A stretch of DNA of 64,000 nt from Xestospongia bergquistia (GCA_963965975.1 OZ014412.1:8680708-8744707); one strand, 5' to 3'; positions 23,914-35,904 are shown, counted from the first letter of the stretch. The notes: generated by a model from the sequence alone, not told the origin. Translations and numbers: made by a program.

Positions 23914-26488
23914 CTAATTGTGTTCTTGTGGTTCATTTTGTATTAAATAATTAAGAAGATCAATACTAGTGACTATACCATGTATGTGTTGTTTATGTTT
24001 AATAACTCCTTCACTAGTAGCTATTAGGAAGAGAGAGAGAGAGAGTCAATTGAAATTTGTGAAACAAATGTTATTAAAATCTCATATAATAAACACTTAC
24101 TTCGGCGTTCTATCCTAGTAATAACAGCAAAGTGATCATGATTGAGAACACGAGAGAGATGACCCAATGGAGTACCAATATCCAACTATGAGAATTATAT
24201 CTATCATTACAATTCTAACAATATTAACTGACCATTTCAAATTGTTTGTAAAGGACTTTAGTAATTGGTTCTGAGGATTTTACAGTACCTTTTAACATTT
24301 TGGATGTCTTGTTAGTCAGTGTGACACACCCTCTACTTCACTATTAATAGACAAAGACAATCAGTACATAACAAACAGTTATAATTGTAAATGTTCTTGT
24401 TGTTCATAATAATACATGTAATTAATAGAACACTATACTATAATATAATTTGACCTATATGTATATAAATTATATATTACTATTATATGTATTGTACATG
24501 TATAGTTGTCTTAATTAGTCTTGTTATGAGGTCAACTTTATTATTGGTAGTAAACACAATATATCACATTTATAATATAAGTATATATGATATTATTATT
24601 AAATAGTGAGTGTGATATATATATCCATTCTTGTCTACTACTGGCATTTGATCAATAGCTTCAGATCCTAATATCTTAAGAGTATCACTACAAGACACAT
24701 CAGATTGAACTGTTATTGGAGGAGATATTTCTAGGACACTTATAGGTTGTTTCTACCACCTAACAGAGAGAATGTAGTGTATTGAACAATGTACAGCCAG
24801 TCAATAAATATACTATTACCATTTATCTTTATCAGGTACAGATGACTCCATATATCCTTTATCAACCATCCAATCATCATTAATAAATTTAGTACTATCA
24901 TAATACAAACACCAATGTTATGATAAAATATTACCAGTAATAACATTAATAGACAAAAGTCTATCATATCTACTAATACATATGTATGTACATGTATTAT
25001 ATAATATACTGACATAATTTCTGACAGAGTCTGTTAAAATAACTACACAATGTTGTCCTTTTTGTAACTTCTGAGCAGCTTTTACAGCTGCAGCCATAGC
25101 ACTACCATAGAACCACCTACATGTGAGGAGGAGGAATACATTAAGACTACTTCTAAAGTTTGTGAGCTCATAGTTACTACATTAAAAATTACATTACTTC
25201 TATTTAAGAGCATACATCTACTTACCACACAATAATCCTTCTTCTTTGATAAGTCGTTGAGCAAAGTCAAAACTTTCAGCATCTCCTGTTTTATACCATT
25301 TATAAACAACTGATCTATCAAGGACAGTGAGTATAAAATCATAACCAATACCTTCAACCTAAGAGAGAGAGAGAGAGAGAGAAATCTAGACAGTGAAAAT
25401 TCTTCAATATAGAGCCTATAGAATTAACACCAATAACCTAGTGACAAACGATAGAGGACTTTGAATGAATTATACTTTTTACCTTAACATTTGGCATCTT
25501 CTCTTTCATTTTCCTTCCAATACCAGTGACAGTACCTACTACTGAGGAAATTATTAACCAGTATGCAATAGTAAATTATGTTAGAGTATTATCATTCTGT
25601 TTGTATATCATTTTGGCAATCTATCTACACTATTTCTTTGTAAAAATATTACTAATGTATACATGTATCTTTTTGTCTACAGGTCAACTTGATATGGTAG
25701 TTATTGGTGCTGGTACAGGTACTGTCATAGTGAGCTAATGGGTTACCATGGTGACGATACCATAAAAATACACATGTGTATTTAATGCTTGATACAGTTA
25801 ATATATATTTATTTAAGAAGTTTATTTAACAAGATGTTATGTGTACTACTGTCTGTATATTACACATATAACACAACACTGAGTGTACAATAATCAATTC
25901 AATAGCTAGAGGATTTAGTATGTACCTGATCTAAAATATGTGAGTTTGGTTCTCTTTTTTAATCTCCAAGCAACTCCAATATGAGATTCTATACTCAATA
26001 TGAGATAATAATAGTAAATACAAACATAATAATTATATAAATTCAAATATAATGTTACAGATAAAATTAGCAAACAGAATTTCTTTTAAAATGGCCGGTA
26101 TTTGGCACATTTTATAATATTGGTGTCACAAAAAGTAGTAATTGTGTCAAATTAAAAGCATCAATTTTTTTCTGCTATACAGTACATTAATACTTAATAT
26201 GGTCTTTAGAAATATAGTGATTTCCTGACCTGCTGAATTAAAAGCAGCTGTGGTTGGTGTACGAACTATCTCTGCTCCCAGGGCCTTTAGTACATATACC
26301 TTAGAGAGAAAACAACAGTTGTAATGAGTTGTATCATATACATGTACATGTGTAGTACACATGTACTGCATATACATATACATATACACGTACATGTATG
26401 TGAAACTAGCTTTTCATTGCTCTTTTTCTCTGGCGTTACTACAATACAGCAATAACCTTTGAAAGTTGCTGCTAAAGCTAGCCCAATA
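23914..26488 (-). pseudogene. 5'-truncated, rearranged cystathionine beta-synthase pseudogene
   Basis: Successive minus-strand exon pieces match CBS, the PLP enzyme condensing serine and homocysteine: IGLALAATFKGYCCIVVTPE (about 26405-26488), LKALGAEIVRTPT (26230-26299), ESHIGVAWRLKK (25925-25991), GNPLAHYDST (25716-25743), GTVTGIGRKMKEKMP (25483-25538), [18 protein letters not shown] (25232-25359), [20 protein letters not shown] (about 25025-25116), DDWMVDKGYMESS (near 24860), then the regulatory CBS-domain exons (ISPPITVQSDV; VLYKQFEM; GHLSRVLNHDHFAVITR 24101-24185; GIVTSIDLLNYLIQNE with stop 23914-23916). The N-terminal half, including the PLP-lysine region, was not found. Frameshifts interrupt the 25.95-kb and 25.1-kb exons, and a segment of about 200 bp is inverted. 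It is therefore a pseudogene or a badly rearranged allele. Confidence 0.85.
25528..25726 (+). other. Inverted segment inside the CBS pseudogene
   Basis: CBS coding here is on the plus strand: TTEEIINQ (near 25540-25563), an intron ending CTACAG, then QLDMVVIGAGTGTV (about 25684-25725). The flanking CBS exons are on the minus strand. The block is bounded by a 9-bp inverted repeat, GACAGTACC at 25528-25536 and GGTACTGTC at 25718-25726. The joint does not restore frame exactly, so a few bases changed at the breakpoints. Confidence 0.8.
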
Positions 26489-28232
26489 CTTACAAAATTA
26501 AGAAGAGAAGTATACATTAAATTAGTCAATAAATTTATGTCCTTAAAGACTTTAGCTGATAATTAAATCACACAAAAATATAAGCAGTAATAATTACTTT
26601 GTGCTAAAAAGAGCAATGTACAGTGTGTACTATTTATGTACTATGTACAGTGTGTACTATGTACAGTGTGTGTGTACTATGTACAGTGTGCACTATGTAC
26701 AGTGTGTACTATGTACAGTGTGTACAATATACAGTGTGTATTATGTACAGTGTGTACTATGTATGTGTTTGTATATAGTTGCCCATTCTCTTAATACAAG
26801 AATTGATCTTAAAAAATCAAAGAAATCAGGATCAGTGTTAACTAAAATCATCAGAAATTCATTCAAGTATGTAATAAATAGTAGACTATCAATCTATCAA
26901 TGACAATATTCTTTTAATACTGATAATACCATACTATGAACTATTAAATATTGTGGTTATTTTATTAACTGAAATATTCTCATTAGCTCGGATACTAATA
27001 AATATGATCTTATTATCCTAGAAATGTCACAGAATCCTCAAAAGGTATAAAAAGATATCTATATATTTAAATACTTCTGTCAAGCATTGTGGTATCATCA
27101 ATACTTGTTGGTCATTATATCTTAACAATTAAATAAAAATTAATTAAAAGTCTTTAACAGTACTTTAACTATTCTAAAACTTGTTACTAGAAATAAATAT
27201 ATATTTGTAATACAATGTATATATGTGATATAGAGTACAATATATCTATCAGAAAATTCCAAACTAGTCAGTTTAATGGTCTCAAAGTTATTTTCTGTTA
27301 CAATATGAGCATATTAATATATATTATGATAAAAACACCCTATATTTGTAAAGGCTGTGGGAAAGGTTTTAAACAGTGTAGAATTCTTATAGTAAATAGT
27401 GTTTTGAGAAGTTATAAATCCTACAATAGATATAATAAATAGTAACAAAGATTTATAAAAACATACACTCTGTGGAACTTAAAGTGCATTTATCATCACT
27501 ACTATAAGCTCATTGTGTATCAATGTAAAAATCTTGGTAATGTTAAAAAAACAACAATGTTAACACCACTAGAAATATATGTAACTATTAATATAAGTCT
27601 ATGCATTACTATGAATAGCATGTTACTATTTATAGAAAAGGACAAATTTTGACCTTATAAGGAGGTCAGACACGTGGTGTACACAAAGATGGACATTTGA
27701 CATTTGAATATATAGACTGTACTTCTTAGAACTGGAAGAGAGAGAGAGAGAGATAACATAGGTTAATTTGCCTTATTTTATTAATTAAAATATTTATTTC
27801 CATCTTTAAAATGTTTCATCATTGTTCTTTCATTATCCATCTTGCATAAAAGAAGGCATATTAAAAATATAAAACAGAATAGATGATCAATTAATAACAA
27901 TGGATACATGTTAAATTTGTATGGATATATAAATATTCCAATGGATATATTGTACATGTATCAAACATGGTAATGGATCTATAACATAGTAATAAATCTA
28001 ATCAATAAATAAAACAATGGATACTTATTTAATCTATATTATTTGGTTTGAATTTACATATTCATTTTTAACCCTAACTTTGCTTATATTGTTTGCTAAA
28101 TAGTCAATTTAAATATCATTGATTCTTTCTGTCTTATTATACTATTCAAGGATACTCTCCATATAATTATGTGTATAATCTCCCATAATGAATCATATCT
28201 ATCGTCAAAGTTAAAATAAAGTACAAGCTTAC
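26489..28232. other. AT-rich non-coding stretch upstream of the CBS pseudogene
   Basis: I searched for the missing CBS N-terminal exons and saw none. The weak zinc-finger-like frame at 27215-27442 (+; CKGCGKGFKQC) lacks the histidines. A GA microsatellite lies at about 27737-27754, and loose ATGGAT-type repeats lie at 27.9-28.03 kb. Confidence 0.4.
26612..26770. repeat. 16-bp-type minisatellite
   Basis: About 9 imperfect copies of TATGTACAGTGTGTAC. The unit is partly self-complementary (GTAC), and some copies carry extra GT pairs. Confidence 0.8.
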
Positions 28233-28597
28233 TTTGCTACTTCCACACATTTCGTCTCCTTTCCATTGTATACCCACACATCTGATAACACTAGCATCAT
28301 AAGTCCCATTGTGTGTCTCTTTATAATACTATCACCAATATTAACTTGATGAGAGAGGACAGGTTTTACATATGTGGGTATTTCCCCTTGTCCCATGTGA
28401 ACAGTGACTGATAGTTTGGTACCTTTTGGTATCTGAGTATCTATATCTGATGTACTTCTTTTCGGCAGTGAGGATATTTTCATAGGTTTGGTTGGAAGGG
28501 AGGTCCCCCCAGCAGTAAGTGCTCGTGTTGTTGGCCTTTTAGTTTTCTCTCTGGGAAGGTGTGTTTTATCTGATGATAAACTAAGTGTTCTGTCATG
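28233..28597 (-). CDS. Unidentified exon-like open frame
   Basis: A single open frame bounded by a good acceptor (GATCTCAG, before 28597) and donor (AAA|GTAAGC, at 28233). It encodes about 121 residues: a Ser/Thr/Lys-rich stretch (KTKRPTTRALTAGG) followed by SVTVHMGQGEIPTYVKPV and LVLSDVWVYNGKE. Splice sites at both ends, together with normal codon structure, suggest a real or recently real exon. I do not recognise the family, and no partner exon was confirmed nearby. Confidence 0.4.
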
Positions 28598-28689
28598 TCT
28601 GAGATCATAGAGAATACAGACATTGGAATGTAATACTCAATTATTGAAAACTTGTGATTCTGAAAAATATACAAAATTATAGAATGAGG

Positions 28690-28905
28690 TACTTATTTGT
28701 TTCTCTTTTTAACCATCCATTTGTACACTACATATATCCATCTATCCAATACCCATTCACTCATCTATCTATCCATCCATTTATCCATGTATCCATCCAC
28801 ACACCAATAAGCTGTTCATGTACTCATCATTATATTCATTAATTGATTTATTCAACTATTTGTCTATTAATTCATGTATCTATCCATAAATCCATCCATT
28901 TAACT
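28690..28905. repeat. Degenerate TCCA/TCTA tetranucleotide repeat
   Basis: Dense interspersed ATCCATCC, ATCTATC and TTCA-type tetranucleotides. A complementary ATGGA-rich patch is found at about 29750-29870. Confidence 0.65.
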
Positions 28906-28914
28906 AGGTGGGTT

Positions 28915-29750
28915 CTCTTAGCAACAAACTCAAAGAGAAGGAGAAAGAAATCTCAAAACTACATATAACTTCATATGATTCTATTCTGAGGGTAGCAGAG
29001 AACTCCAACAACATCTTGATGTAGTACTAAATGAGAATAATCTTCAACAAATTGAAGTTAAAATTGATAAATACAAAAAAAAGAGACACAACAAAAGTCA
29101 AAAGGATTAATAGTCTCCACCAGCAAGTCTGGTATCTGGAAAGGGAAGAAGACCATGTCCACAATGATGTACATACCAGTGGTTATTTCGATCAAGATAA
29201 ATTGAGTGACAATGATAAAAAGGGGAGTGGTTCCGATAACAGAGAGGTGGAGCTACATGTGCCATATACATTATCTGACTCATTTGTACAAAACCTAAAC
29301 CATTTAGCTATTTTTTTATGGGATCAACACATTCCTTACCTCCAATGATAGCCAAGATTTCAATTACTAAGGACAATACTAAATAAAGTGTTCCCTTATT
29401 TTGCTAACAACCAGTTAAATGAAGTCAATCAGTTTCCATTTTAACTCTCAAATCCTGAAAGTCTTTTAACTGCTTTGACCTTCCACTATTTAAGTTGTAA
29501 AGTGTTACTTTCCATAGTAACCAACAAAAAACAAAATTTTAATTCTCTTATGAATAGCATTAAATTAAATATGATTATAGTAGACATTCTAACCTCAAGA
29601 CAACGGTTTAGTGATTGTTCTATAAACTGTTTGTCTCTTTGGATCTGTTCTAAGAGAGCTTGAACACTTACATGTTCACCAGATTACTCATCTGTTCTCT
29701 CTTTCAATTTCTGTCTAATAGTTTCAATCTCTAGTGCCTCCAACTAAAAA
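28915..29750. other. Possible decayed coiled-coil gene fragments
   Basis: Plus strand: after an AG acceptor, NKLKEKEKEISKLH and, in another frame, QQHLDVVLNENNLQQIEVKI; the frame at 29031-29348 continues with lysine-rich sequence. Minus strand (about 29580-29745): EALEIETIRQKLKERTDE after a good acceptor and, in another frame, VQALLEQIQRDKQFIEQS. Heptad-like, charged composition suggests coiled coils. Frames are broken and strands mixed. I do not recognise the parent gene. Confidence 0.3.
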
Positions 29751-30178
29751 TGGACAAATAGATTGATTAATGGATACATACATAGGTGTATTAATGGATA
29801 AACAAAATAATGACTAATTTATATATGATCAATGGATGGACAGTAATTCAAATGGATACATGAATACACTAGTATATCATATGTCTTAATAGACACAATT
29901 TGATGTTAACTTACTTCAGAGGACACTTCTGTTTTGTTCAGTTCAATATATCATCTTAACTGAAGTTAATGACAATGCAACTAATGCCAACACAGAACAT
30001 TTCCCAGTAAAAGAGAACTACTCTTGTGAGACCATTCCCTTGAGAGACTAAGACAGAACTACATGTAAATAACTAATTTGTCGCCATTCATTGTTACTTT
30101 AGTGTTTTACTTTGAATGGATAAGATCTCTTAAGACTGAATAAAATCAGACAAACTGGAATAAGACACATCAATAACT

Positions 30179-30457
30179 AGCTCCACCCATCTCAGTCATT
30201 ACTAACAGCCAAGGACTAGTTATTTTATCATAATTGTTTGAAAAAACCTCAATCTTAAGTACATTTATTGTACATTGAATAAAAGTTTTGTACTGTTCAT
30301 TAGATTTTACCTGCTCATATAATGGATAATTGAGCTCCACCCATCTCAGTCATTACTAACAGCCAAGGACTCTCAGTCATTACTAACACCCAAGGACTCT
30401 CAGTCATTACTAACAGCCAAGCTCCACCCATCTCAGTCATTACTAACAGCCAAGGAC
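30179..30457. repeat. Direct repeats of CTCAGTCATTACTAACAGCC
   Basis: Five copies of the motif ending CAAGGACT or a variant. Some carry the longer prefix GCTCCACCCAT. One copy sits near 30180 and four are clustered at 30331-30457, directly before the inverted repeat. Confidence 0.75.
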
Positions 30458-30498
30458 GAGATGTAGCTCAATTAGGTAGTAATTGAGCTACATCTCGT
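30456..30498. repeat. Perfect 19-bp inverted repeat (5-bp loop)
   Basis: ACGAGATGTAGCTCAATTA at 30456-30474 and its exact reverse complement at 30480-30498, separated by GGTAG. It lies exactly where the direct repeats end and the hAT-like coding remnant begins. Confidence 0.85.
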
Positions 30499-31010
30499 AC
30501 ATCAGGTACAGCTAACAGTCTTCAACGTCAATGTGAGGTTCTTACAAGCTTTCAGATGCTGTTATTTCTGAACTAACAGTTAAGTATGAAGCAGGAAGTC
30601 AGATCAATGACCATTTCTCATTTCTTTGGCAGTACATAGCCTTGACAGATGAAGTATTGCAAGTGAGTGCAGAGAACTTTATACAAACTCATAGCAATGA
30701 TGTTTAAGAGGATCTTGTTCAAGAATTGAAAATATTAAAGCAATTCATATGTTAAGTTTTGGGAAAAAGTCTTTGCTACATCTTAATCTCCTCTTCATAA
30801 ATTTAATTGTAAACTACAGTCTCTTTTTCCTAACCTCTGTATTACCTTATGTATTTTTTGCACAATTCCTACAACAGTAGCTGAGACCATTAATATTAAT
30901 TAACGTTTATTTATGTACAAGCATATGACACAGGATTTACTGACAGATCTAGATATCTTAGCCATTGAGAATGGACTTTCTGAAACACTTGACATCTTTA
31001 CTCATTAAAA
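30499..31010 (+). mobile_element. Decayed hAT-type transposase remnant
   Basis: Several plus-strand frames give the C-terminal part of a hAT-superfamily transposase: LFPNLCITLCIFCTIPTTVA at about 30823-30885 corresponds to the conserved 'P(N)xxxxLRxxxxxPxTxAxxERSFS' region, and LTDLDILAIENGLSETLD at about 30938-30995 to the end of the hAT dimerisation region. Stops and frameshifts are frequent and the ERSFS motif is gone. No open transposase remains. A sister remnant lies at 40783-41003. Confidence 0.65.
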
Positions 31011-31142
31011 GGCCAAAAAGCACACCAAACTTAACTTCTTTGTTAAAGTAATGTATATACATGTAATTCTTGAGGTAAATACACGTTATTGATTGTTACT
31101 GCCATTCATCTATCAAAACAACACTACAGTCTTTAAATGTAA

Positions 31143-31148
31143 TTTATT
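31143..31148 (-). terminator. Poly(A) signal of unit 6
   Basis: AATAAA on the minus strand, retained although the gene is broken. Confidence 0.45.
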
Positions 31149-31183
31149 TATTGTTAATCACTTTTTGTCTAATTGTTCTGAAA

Positions 31184-33165
31184 TTAAACTTGATTACTCA
31201 TTTCAGGCTTCTCTAGATCGTTAGAGTCAAGAGACTTTTTAGTGGTCTTCTTTTTAAGTACCAGTACTACCACTAAAACTATTATCACTACAACAAGTAG
31301 TAGTACTCCAAGACCTACTAAAACTCCAACAATAACACCAAGATTATTATCATCAGTTGCTGTAGGAGTTAATACAATATAAAGTATGAGAACAATTAAT
31401 ATTATCAACTATAATAACAGTGAATCCTTACCAGTAGTATTACAATTGTCTCCTTCATAGCCTTTTTCACAAGCACACATATTATCCAGACAAGAACCAT
31501 GAACACATGATGCATTACATGTAACTAATGTTCAATATTGAAAAGAATCATCACGTGAAGAAAAGTATGAAAACAATTAAATGAATAGAGATAAATAAAG
31601 ATAAGATTATTGGACTAACCTGTATTGATAATGTTTAGATTCATTCCTGTTAAGTATGTATATCCTTCTGCAACATAAAAATAATAGTATTTCATACTTC
31701 CATATCCAATTACACTAAGACCAGAAGTAATATCAGTATGATGTAAAACATGAGGTAGAGTGTCATCAAACTTATGAATTGTTCCATATCCTATAATGTC
31801 ACCATTATTACCATGAATAGGTTCCCAATCCCAGTCATAAGGTTTATCATCTAATAGAACATCAGTTGTGTTAGTTGTTGCTATTTGAATGTAATGTTGA
31901 TCATACCAGTAAGTTAATGAAGTGTTCAGTGGTACATAGACCACTTTGTTAATGTACTGTTCTATAGGAGGTATCACCATGAGGATTTCATGTAAATATG
32001 AATAGTTATAATAGGTGCTTCTTCTATGTCCTTCTGAAACAAGTTGAGATACAAGTATTGGCTTATCAGATTCAATGGTACAATAGGTAACTGGATCAAA
32101 GTAAGGACTTATAAACTTCCAGTCACCAGAAGTGTTCAAAAATATGGAATTAATATATTTATTGTTACAAGTTTGAGTGATAGTAGTTTCTCCTTCAGAG
32201 GCTACAATCTTTGTAGAGTGCTGCACTGATGTTTCAGGAAATGGTACAAGGAGGAACTTTTTACCCCAAGTCACTGTCGGAGGGATCTGCTCTAAAACAT
32301 AATCACAGTACCCTCCCCACCGCCAATATAGCGTTTTGAGACGAAATCATTCCACCACCATTGTTGATTTGATATTATACCACACTCATGTCCACTGATA
32401 ATTGTTAAAGGTTTATTAGAAATAATTTGAGTACCAGTTAAATCATCTGCAGCTCCAATCAGAAGTGTTTGCATCAAATGTAGTCTAATGGTATAGGTAT
32501 TGCCAGCATTGATAATAACAGTTCGGTTGCTTGGATCTTGAGGGTCTTCTGGAACCTCTATCATCTCTGTAGGTACAATAGTTATAATAGTGTTGTCTTC
32601 ATTTCCAACTAAAAGAAACAGACTCTGGTCTCCCCACCAGCTATCTAATTGATACCATGTAATATTCATATCGTTGTAGTCCCATATTGATGTATGGATA
32701 TGCTAAATATTCAGCATTCAATTCATAACCCACAGACATCACAACAACTGATATAGGAGTGTTGTCATCATTAGAATAGATATGAATTCCTTTGAATCGT
32801 TCTGAATAATTTCCATTACTTGGTTCAACATTATCAGGTAGTATTACAATAGCAGGACTATCAACAGATACCTTACCAGTGTAGTACCAACCAGTACTAT
32901 CATGATTCCATCCAATACCTAACTCTACTGTGAAGGTAACTGGTTGAACTGATAATGTAGTAATAGTGAGTTTTCTTGAATAGCGCCAACTTGACCTCAG
33001 TATACCAACATAGAAATGAACTCCATATGTAGAAAACTGACCATTGGTTATCTTAGGAAAATATACAGCAATCACTGTTGGAGAAAACAATGTTATATCA
33101 CTTGATTACTAGTTAATGATCTACTTACAGACTGAAGCTAATAGAACAGTGTAGATTAGCTTCAT
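31184..33165 (-). pseudogene. Unit 6: IgGFc/EGF/TM gene with two frameshifts
   Basis: Exon 1 33129-33165 and the start of exon 2 (from 33074) are normal. An extra T near 32647 turns VSIDSWW into VSIR-stop. A second frame change near 32310-32350, in the variable segment, brings the frame back for ITWGKKFLLV-like sequence onward to the exon end at 31620. Next come one 93-nt EGF exon (31432-31524, one codon short) and the TM exon. The usual TM acceptor reads TTAA, but a CTACAG 6-7 bases inside gives an in-frame alternative (31184-31359). A TATA-like element is at 33209-33217. Either a young pseudogene or base-call errors; the two compensating shifts make errors possible. Confidence 0.7.
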
Positions 33166-33512
33166 TTTGACCTTTCTCTCTTCAAATATGGACAAACGAA
33201 TCCACTCTTATATAAATACAGTAGTAGTTTTTCAATGGCTTCAATGTTATATCTTATGTGATAATATACTTAAATATATATTAGTAATAATGTACTCAGA
33301 GTAGGTTATAAATATAACGCTAATATAATGTTAATAAGTTTATAAATATTACAGTAACATTATATAAGTTGTCTAGTGTAATTTATTGGTTGATTATTCA
33401 AATGATAAATAACAAAATTTAAATCAATCTACATAAAGTCTAATGTAATAGAACTAACTACAATATATAGTGTACTGGTATTATATGTCATAGTAAATGT
33501 TAACTAGTTTGA
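33166..33512. other. Spacer upstream of unit 6
   Basis: Contains the unit 6 leader and TATA. Homologous to the spacer between unit 5 and the CBS pseudogene (23.57-23.91 kb), so it was duplicated together with the CBS 3' end. Confidence 0.5.
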
Positions 33513-33808
33513 CTATATAGCCCTCTCCTTCAATAGAGTAACTAAAATTTGATTGTGTTCTTGTGGTTCATTTTGTATTAAATAATTGAGAAGATCAATA
33601 CAAGTGACTATACCATGTGTGTGTTGTTTATGTTTAATAACTCCTTCACTAGTAGCTATTAGAAAGAGAGAGAGAGAGTCAATTATGATTTGTGAAACAA
33701 ATGGTATCAATATCTCATATAATAAACACTTACTTCAGCATTCTGTCCTAGTAATAACAGGAAAGTGATTACGAGAACATGAGAGATGACCCAATGGAGT
33801 AGCAATAT
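33513..33808 (-). pseudogene. CBS 3' fragment (last two exons) next to unit 6
   Basis: Exon 33734-33808 (PLGHLSCSRNHFPVITRTE) and exon 33513-33655 (ATSEGVIKHKQHTHGIVT, DLLNYLIQNEPQEHN, with 12 extra codons before its stop) correspond to the last two exons of the CBS pseudogene. Nothing of the catalytic domain is present. It is fused directly to a decayed IgGFc fragment. Confidence 0.8.
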
Positions 33809-33844
33809 CTAGCATTCATAATACTAGTTGTTTTGCTAGGATAT

Positions 33845-34400
33845 TTATCATCTGCAATGGGACAATAGTTATAGTAGTGTTATACTGATTTCCAACTAAA
33901 GGAGACAGACTCTGGTGTCCTTGCCACTCACCTATGCCACGTATTGATACCATATAATATTCATATCATTGTACGGATATGCACTGATTTCAAAACCCTT
34001 ACTGCAACAACTGAGATGGGAGTGTTGTTATCATTGGAATAGATGTGAGTTATAATAGAGTCCAGTATTATCAGGTAGTATTACAAGAGCAGAAATATCA
34101 ACAGATGTATTACCACTGTAGTACTAACTAGTACTATTGTGATTCTATCCTGTATATACATAGCTCCACATTGAAGTTAACTGACTGGCAATAATAATGA
34201 GTTCTCTTGTAAATTGACTGAATGACTCCTATCTTGGTATACCAATATAGAAATGAACTCTATAAGTAGAAAGCTGATCATTGGTTGTCTTAGGGAAATA
34301 TACACAACTAATTGTTGGAGACAATAATAAAGTTATTACATTACTAGCTAGTAATCAATTTACAAACTGCAGCTAACAAAAAAATGATGACTACCTTCAG
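33845..34400 (-). pseudogene. Relic IgGFc-binding-domain fragment with decayed first exon
   Basis: Minus-strand scraps of the IgGFc domain ([24 protein letters not shown], pieces of WNHSSTG) end in a first-exon relic whose ATG reads CTG (CTG at 34398-34400). Frames are disrupted throughout. It is nearly identical to the relic at 55540-56091, so the two are copies of one block. Confidence 0.7.
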
Positions 34401-34809
34401 TTTGATCTCTTTCTCTCCCTCAATACTCTTTCTCTCTCTCTCTCTTTATTCTTCCATTATGGACAAACAAACACACTCTTATAAACAAAGTAGGTAATAG
34501 TTTCAAGTCTAATAACTAAAAATTACTATAGTATGAGGTATATCATGTGGTATTTACTAATAAAAAAAACTTCAATGTGTACATTTTGTGTCCAAGTATT
34601 AACAGTGTATCCACACTAGTATCATGTTATTACTAGAGTATTAACTGTTGTCATATAAACTAAATATTATAACAATATTAACAACAGTATATATAGTGTA
34701 TGATATTATATGTCAGAGTACATGTTAATTTGTTTGACTATATAGCCCTTCCTTTACTTAAGTAACCTACAAATCTAATAGCACTCTTATGGTCTCTCTC
34801 TCTCTCTTT

Positions 34810-34990
34810 GCTACCAGTGAAGGAGTTGTTAGTGGTATAGTCACTGTCATTGGTCTTTTCAACTATTCAATCCAAAATGAAAGAGAGAGAGAGAAATCAA
34901 TTGTAATTTGCAATACATCAGTCTTTTATTACTTTGTCATTCTGACCTAGTAGTTTATAGCAATTTCAAAGTGATCATGATTAACAACAC
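34810..34990. pseudogene. Inverted CBS 3' fragments
   Basis: Plus strand, 34810-34880: ATSEGVVSGIVTVIGLFNYS, the CBS last-exon sequence in reverse orientation to the main pseudogene. Adjacent on the minus strand, about 34923-34985: NHDHFEIAIN, from the preceding exon. The last CBS exon has therefore been flipped relative to its neighbour. A matching arrangement is at 56494-56670. Confidence 0.65.
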
Positions 34991-35904
34991 AATAGGATTA
35001 GCAATGAGATAAGTACCTGAAGACTCTGACGATGATGGTAATGGACTGTAGGCATGTAGAATCTTAATTTAAATCATGAGTTGATCAGCTAATGAGATGA
35101 TACATGTGTTGAGATGACTAAGGGTACTCTCAATGGAGGACAAAGTCAAATATTTAATATTTTTCAGTCCAAAATATCTTATATTTTATAAGATATCTTA
35201 TATTACATTATATAAGATATTTTTAATTTCTGTATTGAGTTACCAATTATGTGTTGCAATATAAATGTGTCATAGTGTTTGGACCTGATGTAGACAAAAC
35301 AGCAAGATCCAAAAAATATTTAAGGACTTATTTCACTAACTCTTTATATAGTTGAGCTTTGACTTAAAACTATTCAATTTCATAAATGTAAATGTTATTA
35401 TTATACTCTATTCTCAGAGATTATCAAAATATCAAATGCCCTTTTATCTAAACCATATTCACAATACTTTATCATATGTGATGTACAAGAATATGAAAAC
35501 AGTTTACATAACATTATAATAATTTAGATATCTCAGGACTCATCACTCCACTCTGAAAGACGTATGTATTTCTACATGTCACCTTTCCTATTATCTATAA
35601 AAATTCTTCTCGATCTTTTTATTTCTTCATATATAATGTGACTGCTATATATTGAACATACAATTTGTTGAGAACAGTTTACATGTTGTGTTAGCACAAC
35701 TGACTATAAATTTGCTGCAGTAACTGTCAAGAAGTAGCATAAAATATGAAGAAATGATATTACAGTAATTGTTTATCCAAACATTGAAGCTAAATGAAGA
35801 TACATCACAAAAAATAGCAAATATTAATCAAAGTTATTTATTTAACTTGCAAACGCAATTAAAATTAAGTACAAAACAACACTACAGTCTTTAAATCTAA
35901 TGAA
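34991..35904. other. Intergenic 3' flank of unit 7
   Basis: No gene seen. Shares sequence with 16.4-17.1 kb and 56.7-57.5 kb. Includes a short AT palindromic patch near 35170-35225 (AAGATATCTT, TATAAGATAT). Confidence 0.45.

Noticed and set aside
26601..26903. 100-codon plus-strand frame with YVQCVLC-type repeats
   Set aside because: Simply a translation of the GTACAGTGTGTAC minisatellite.
27215..27442. Possible C2H2 zinc finger (YICKGCGKGFKQC)
   Set aside because: Only the Cys pair and KGF spacing resemble a finger; the histidines are absent and no second finger follows.
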